From: Bdellovibrionaceae bacterium UBA6776
GTDB taxonomy: Bacteria; Bdellovibrionota; Bdellovibrionia; Bdellovibrionales; UBA1609
Direction of reading: 5' to 3'
NCBI GenBank assembly: GCA_002453155.1
Contig: DKGG01000069.1
Coordinates: 1 to 9,012 of the forward strand
DNA: 9,012 bases
Shown here: positions 6,589 through 9,012 of the stretch, piece after piece
Position numbering within the stretch: the stretch's first letter is position 1
Layout: each line of letters opens with the position of its first letter
Program-made: the position numbers and the translations under genes
Notes under the pieces: generated by a model
Databases searched by the model: none
The model's input: the letters and a program-made list of their open reading frames with translations, nothing else
What the model was told of the DNA's origin: nothing

Positions 6589-8167
6589 TCAAAAATTTAA
6601 TCCCAGGATTTTCTTTCTCAAGCCACTTCAAATCCCATTCCCGCTCCAAAAGGACCACAGGGCGCTCTTCGGCATCTTCAAAGATGCGGGCTCCCCCTTT
6701 GAGGCTTCGAACAGGTTCGCCGGCCTCATTGACTGGCCATCTTGCCACTGAAAAAGGCATCCGCTCAATCTTCGCGTCCAACTTGTACTCATCATTCAAT
6801 CGAAACAAAAGAACTTCCAACTGAAGCTCCCCAACCACTCCAATCACAGGATCCTGAGGACCCACCACGGGATCGATGAGCAATTGAATGGTCCCCTCTT
6901 CCGCCAGTTGCCCTACGCCCTTCTGCAAAGACTTTCTTTTGAGAGGGTCTTTGATGGACAGACGCGCGAAAATTTCCGGACTGAACCGAGGAATAGGATC
7001 AAACTGAAAGTTCTTTCCAGAGGTGATGGTGTCGCCAATTTGAAAATATCCAGTGTCGATCAAACCCACGATGTCCCCGGGGTAGGCCACTTCCACCGTC
7101 TCTCGTTCCCTGGCTAAAAACTGGTTGGCATAGCTGAGGCGCAATTCTCTTTTGAGGCGGGGGTGGTGAACCTTCATGCCTCTTTCAAACTGGCCGGAAC
7201 AAATGCGAAGAAAGGCCACACGGTCCCGGTGCTTTTTGTCCATGTTGGCTTGAATCTTAAACACAAAGCCTGAAAAATCTTTTTGAAGAGGATCTATTTC
7301 GCCGGCATCACTGTGCCTGGGAAAGGGCGCGGGAGCCTGTTCGCAAAACAGATCCAAAAACAAATCCACTCCCCAATTGTTTTTGGCACTTCCAAATGTC
7401 ATGGGAGAGACTTTTCCCTCCATGAACTCTTCGTGGTGAAAATCCCCAATGGCCAATTCCAAAAGCTCAAGATCTTCTTTAAGCTTCTCTCCCAAATCCA
7501 CGCCGTAAGACACTCCTACACGCTGGGAAATTTTGGGGTCATCGTAACCGGTCACATCCACCACTTCCGGCTCTTCTTTCCCTTTGGTATACAAATAAAG
7601 CTTCTTTTGAGTGCGGTGGTAAAGACCTTTGAACTCTTCACCCATTCCAATGGGCCAGGTGACGGGATAGCATTTCACACCCAAGGTGTTTTCCACATCG
7701 TCGATGATTTCCAAGGGCTCTTTGCCCTCGCGGTCCATTTTGTTGGCAAAGGTAAAAATGGGAAGCTTTTTCATGCGGCAGACTTCGTAGAGCTTTCGCG
7801 TTTGAGCCTCCACACCTTTTGCTGCATCAATCAGCATAGCTGCGGAATCCGCCGCCACCAAAGTCCGGTAGGTGTCCTCACCAAAGTCTTTGTGCCCCGG
7901 GGTGTCCAGAAGGTTCACACGCAATCCGTGATAATCAAATTGCATCACACTGGAGGTGATCGAAACTCCACGCTCTTGCTCCAAGCTCATCCAATCGGAG
8001 GTTGCCTTTTTGGAGCCGGCCTTTCCATGAACCTCTCCGGCTTCGCGAACGACGCCCCCTTGATAGAGAATTTTTTCAGTGATGGTGGTTTTTCCAGCAT
8101 CCGGGTGAGAGATAATCGCAAAGGTGCGACGACGGAGAGTTTCTTCTTTAAATGACAAATTGGACAT
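6572..8167 (-). CDS. prfC: Peptide chain release factor 3 (RF3), translational GTPase
   Basis: RF3 is a cytoplasmic GTPase that removes RF1 and RF2 from the ribosome after peptide release. The 531-residue product matches E. coli RF3 (529) in length and closely in sequence. The G-domain motifs are all present: SHPDAGKTT (20-28), QERGVSITSSV (64-74), DTPGHKDFGEDTYRTL (88-103) and NKMD (142-145). Downstream are RF3-typical blocks such as SGFVFKIQANMDKKHRDRVAF, VEVAYPGDIVGL and KDPLKRKSLQKGVGQLAEEG. EF-G and PrfH are less likely, given the full RF3-type C-terminus. I place the start at ATG because MSNLSFKEETLRRRTFAIISHPDAGK aligns with the family N-terminus. A TTG ten codons upstream (8197) adds residues not typical of RF3. 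No Shine-Dalgarno is visible before the ATG. Confidence 0.97.
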   Translation of the reverse strand: MSNLSFKEETLRRRTFAIISHPDAGKTTITEKILYQGGVVREAGEVHGKAGSKKATSDWMSLEQERGVSITSSVMQFDYHGLRVNLLDTPGHKDFGEDTYRTLVAADSAAMLIDAAKGVEAQTRKLYEVCRMKKLPIFTFANKMDREGKEPLEIIDDVENTLGVKCYPVTWPIGMGEEFKGLYHRTQKKLYLYTKGKEEPEVVDVTGYDDPKISQRVGVSYGVDLGEKLKEDLELLELAIGDFHHEEFMEGKVSPMTFGSAKNNWGVDLFLDLFCEQAPAPFPRHSDAGEIDPLQKDFSGFVFKIQANMDKKHRDRVAFLRICSGQFERGMKVHHPRLKRELRLSYANQFLARERETVEVAYPGDIVGLIDTGYFQIGDTITSGKNFQFDPIPRFSPEIFARLSIKDPLKRKSLQKGVGQLAEEGTIQLLIDPVVGPQDPVIGVVGELQLEVLLFRLNDEYKLDAKIERMPFSVARWPVNEAGEPVRSLKGGARIFEDAEERPVVLLEREWDLKWLEKENPGIKFLISGSG

Positions 8168-8175
8168 AACCCAAG

Positions 8176-8204
8176 GTGATACGGTGGCTCCACCCAAAAG
8201 ACAA
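8176..8204 (-). promoter_or_regulatory. Candidate sigma70-type promoter for prfC, possibly giving a leaderless mRNA
   Basis: On the minus strand there is TTGTCT (8204-8199), a 17-bp spacer and TATCAC (8181-8176), each matching four of six consensus bases. Transcription would begin about one or two bases before the prfC ATG at 8167, which fits the absence of a Shine-Dalgarno there. The matches are weak and this is an inference. Confidence 0.3.
8183..8194. promoter_or_regulatory. Perfect palindrome GGTGG-CT-CCACC upstream of prfC
   Basis: This is a 5-bp perfect inverted repeat around two central bases. It falls inside the spacer of the candidate prfC promoter and 15 bases before the ATG. It could be an operator, or a small hairpin if transcription starts further upstream. 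A two-base loop is too tight for an ideal RNA hairpin, so a DNA site is somewhat more likely. Confidence 0.35.
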
Positions 8205-8217
8205 GACGAGACTTTTC

Positions 8218-8232
8218 AGTGACAAAATCACT
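8218..8232. promoter_or_regulatory. Inverted repeat AGTGA-CAAAA-TCACT in the prfC/ferredoxin divergent region
   Basis: This is a perfect 5-bp inverted repeat with a five-base centre. It resembles the half-sites of CRP/FNR-family operators (TGTGA...TCACA) but with a spacer one base shorter. It overlaps a possible -35 (GTGACA, 8219-8224) for the ferredoxin gene, so a protein bound here could control that promoter and perhaps prfC as well. Confidence 0.35.
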
Positions 8233-8245
8233 CTGCGAGCATAAT
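8219..8245 (+). promoter_or_regulatory. Weak candidate promoter for the ferredoxin gene
   Basis: GTGACA (8219-8224) and CATAAT (8240-8245) each match five of six sigma70 bases, but the spacing is only 15 bp. Transcription would start near 8252, on top of the AGGGGG ribosome site (8248-8253). The promoter and the ribosome site therefore cannot both be used as drawn, and the real promoter may be further upstream. Confidence 0.22.
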
Positions 8246-8257
8246 CTAGGGGGCACT

Positions 8258-8491
8258 ATGGCTGACAGTAGCAACAAATACGATGAAAATGTTCCCGGCA
8301 AATATTACGTCGACCGGGAATGCATTGCTTGCGATGCCTGCGTTTTGGCAGCGCCCGATCACTTCGGCATGGACGAAGATGATGGCCATGCCTTTGTGAT
8401 TAAGCAGCCCGGCTCAGAGGCGGAAGAAGAGGCCTGTCGAGAGGCTCTCGAAGGGTGCCCGGTCGAGGCCATTGGTAACGACGGCGAGTAG
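8258..8491 (+). CDS. Small acidic single-cluster [4Fe-4S] ferredoxin
   Basis: This 77-residue cytoplasmic electron carrier has one iron-sulfur cluster site. The ligand pattern is C22-I-A-C25-D-A-C28, with the fourth ligand in EGCPVEAI (C67-P68), the arrangement of monocluster bacterial ferredoxins. The long gap between C28 and C67 shows that the second cluster of classical 2[4Fe-4S] ferredoxins is absent. An additional Cys60 is not expected to be a ligand. The protein is very acidic, with 20 Asp or Glu against five Lys or Arg. The start is ATG with AGGGGG four bases before it. A GTG 13 codons earlier (8219) also gives an open frame but lacks a ribosome site and lies in the promoter-like region. 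The gene stands alone and divergent from prfC, so its redox partner cannot be told from context. Confidence 0.9.
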   Translation: MADSSNKYDENVPGKYYVDRECIACDACVLAAPDHFGMDEDDGHAFVIKQPGSEAEEEACREALEGCPVEAIGNDGE

Positions 8492-8529
8492 CTGTTCGAA
8501 TTTCAAGTTCCTGTTCATTTTCCTGTTCC

Positions 8530-8562
8530 CATTCGCTTCCCTCAGATTCATCCTTCTGTGGC
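8530..8562. repeat. Decayed partial copy of the 138-bp repeat
   Basis: This segment aligns without gaps to the last 33 bases of the repeat unit, with roughly 24 identities by eye; TCAGA and TCCTTC are shared blocks. It is followed by 14 bases ending in CTCGG and then by intact copy 1. It looks like the eroded left end of a once longer array. Confidence 0.45.
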
Positions 8563-8576
8563 TCTTTCTTCTCGGG

Positions 8577-8714
8577 CTCTTTCAAAAGATATTGCCTCCT
8601 CAGGTTCAAAGGCCTCATCGCGCAAACACGCCCTGATTTCTTGAGGTCACTGTTTGCAAATCAATCACAATTCCCTTTCTAAATTCCTTTCCATCAGACA
8701 CTTCCTTCCCTGGA
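8577..8714. repeat. 138-bp tandem repeat, copy 1
   Basis: The unit begins CTCTTTCAAAAGATATTGCC, which is invariant in all three copies, and ends TTCCTTCCCTGGA. It differs from copy 2 at about 14 positions and from copy 3 at about 18 (hand count). It contains GCAAAC (8622-8627) and GTTTGC (8652-8657), an inverted repeat with a 24-base loop, and CCTCA...TTGAGG blocks that interleave with it. The orientation of any transcript is unknown. Confidence 0.95.
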
Positions 8715-8852
8715 CTCTTTCAAAAGATATTGCCTCCTCAGGTTTAAAGGTCTCATCGCGCAAACACGCCCTGAATTCTTGAGGTCAACGTTTGCAAATC
8801 ACTCGTAATTCTCCATCCAAATTCCTTTCTATCAGACTCTTCCTTCCCTGGA
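8715..8852. repeat. 138-bp tandem repeat, copy 2
   Basis: It follows copy 1 directly with no spacer and has exactly the same length. The inverted repeat is at 8760-8765 (GCAAAC) and 8790-8795 (GTTTGC). Differences from the other copies cluster in the second half of the unit (from about base 74 of 138), while the first 70 bases are nearly constant. Confidence 0.95.
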
Positions 8853-8990
8853 CTCTTTCAAAAGATATTGCCTTCTCAGGTTTAAAGGCCTCATCAAGCA
8901 AACACGCCCTGCTTTCTTGAGGTCACCGCTTGCGAATCAATCGCAATCCTCCATCTAAATTCCTTTCTATCGGACACATCCTTCCATAGA
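8853..8990. repeat. 138-bp tandem repeat, copy 3
   Basis: This is the third head-to-tail unit, again 138 bp, about 87% identical to either other copy. The inverted repeat is GCAAAC (8898-8903) with GCTTGC (8928-8933). The changed base still pairs as G-U in RNA made from the minus strand but would be an A-C mismatch in plus-strand RNA. The end of this copy (TCCATAGA) is degenerate and no fourth intact copy follows. Confidence 0.93.
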
Positions 8991-9012
8991 CTCACCCGCA
9001 TTTGCCCTTTGG

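Larger units (their letters stand above)
8492..9012. other. Non-coding right end dominated by a 138-bp tandem repeat
   Basis: This 521-bp stretch follows the ferredoxin stop. No open frame here has a credible start, ribosome site and family signature. The plus strand is pyrimidine-rich. No clear intrinsic terminator follows the ferredoxin gene. Bases 8492-8529 contain a short CCTGTTC duplication and nothing else I can name. The remainder is the repeat array and its decayed leading copy, listed separately. After 8990 the repeat similarity stops and the last 22 bases show nothing recognisable. Confidence 0.8.

Noticed and set aside
7283..8155. Long plus-strand open frame of 290 codons
   Set aside because: It lies wholly opposite prfC, whose full-length RF3 match is unambiguous. 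The translated product has no recognisable domain and is a codon-usage shadow.
8400..8618. Minus-strand frame opposite the ferredoxin gene, reaching into repeat copy 1
   Set aside because: Half of it is antisense to a clear ferredoxin, the product is low-complexity and Glu-rich, and no ribosome site precedes its ATG. Only its repeat-derived start is of interest and is reported as a finding.
8577..8990. CRISPR array
   Set aside because: The units are 138 bp, contiguous and diverged throughout, with no short constant repeats separated by unique spacers and no cas gene nearby.

Overview
The window comes from a Gram-negative bacterium of moderate GC content. The evidence is an RND efflux permease, a lipobox protein with a non-Asp +2 residue, a RimK ribosomal S6 glutamate ligase and an E. 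coli-type release factor RF3. The short acidic ferredoxin, with its KYYVD...CIACDAC start, and the cytochrome/TPR lipoprotein remind me of Bdellovibrionota or other former deltaproteobacteria. That placement is a resemblance from memory, not something the sequence proves.

Layout: six genes lie on the minus strand from 8167 down to 61, in transcription order prfC (RF3), a uridine kinase, a c-type cytochrome/TPR lipoprotein, an HAE1-type RND permease, a RimB-like retropepsin-fold protease and rimK. A single [4Fe-4S] ferredoxin gene is divergent on the plus strand from 8258. The last three minus-strand genes are tightly packed: permease to rimB 15 bp, and rimB/rimK overlapping by ATGA. They look like one transcription unit, with RimB and RimK acting together on ribosomal protein S6 tails. 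The permease has no membrane-fusion or outer-membrane partner gene in the window. prfC, the kinase and the lipoprotein gene are separated by 84 to 113 bp and may be independently transcribed.

The 90-bp divergent region between prfC and the ferredoxin gene holds two short perfect inverted repeats and weak promoter-like boxes on both strands. The prfC start has no visible Shine-Dalgarno sequence, and its best promoter match would give a leaderless message.

The right end (8492-9012) has no convincing gene. It is dominated by three head-to-tail copies of a 138-bp repeat (8577-8990, about 87-90% identical by hand count), preceded by a decayed partial copy. Each copy carries an inverted repeat, and in copy 3 that repeat changes in a way that keeps pairing only in minus-strand RNA. 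I do not recognise this element. It is the most promising unexplained structure in the window.
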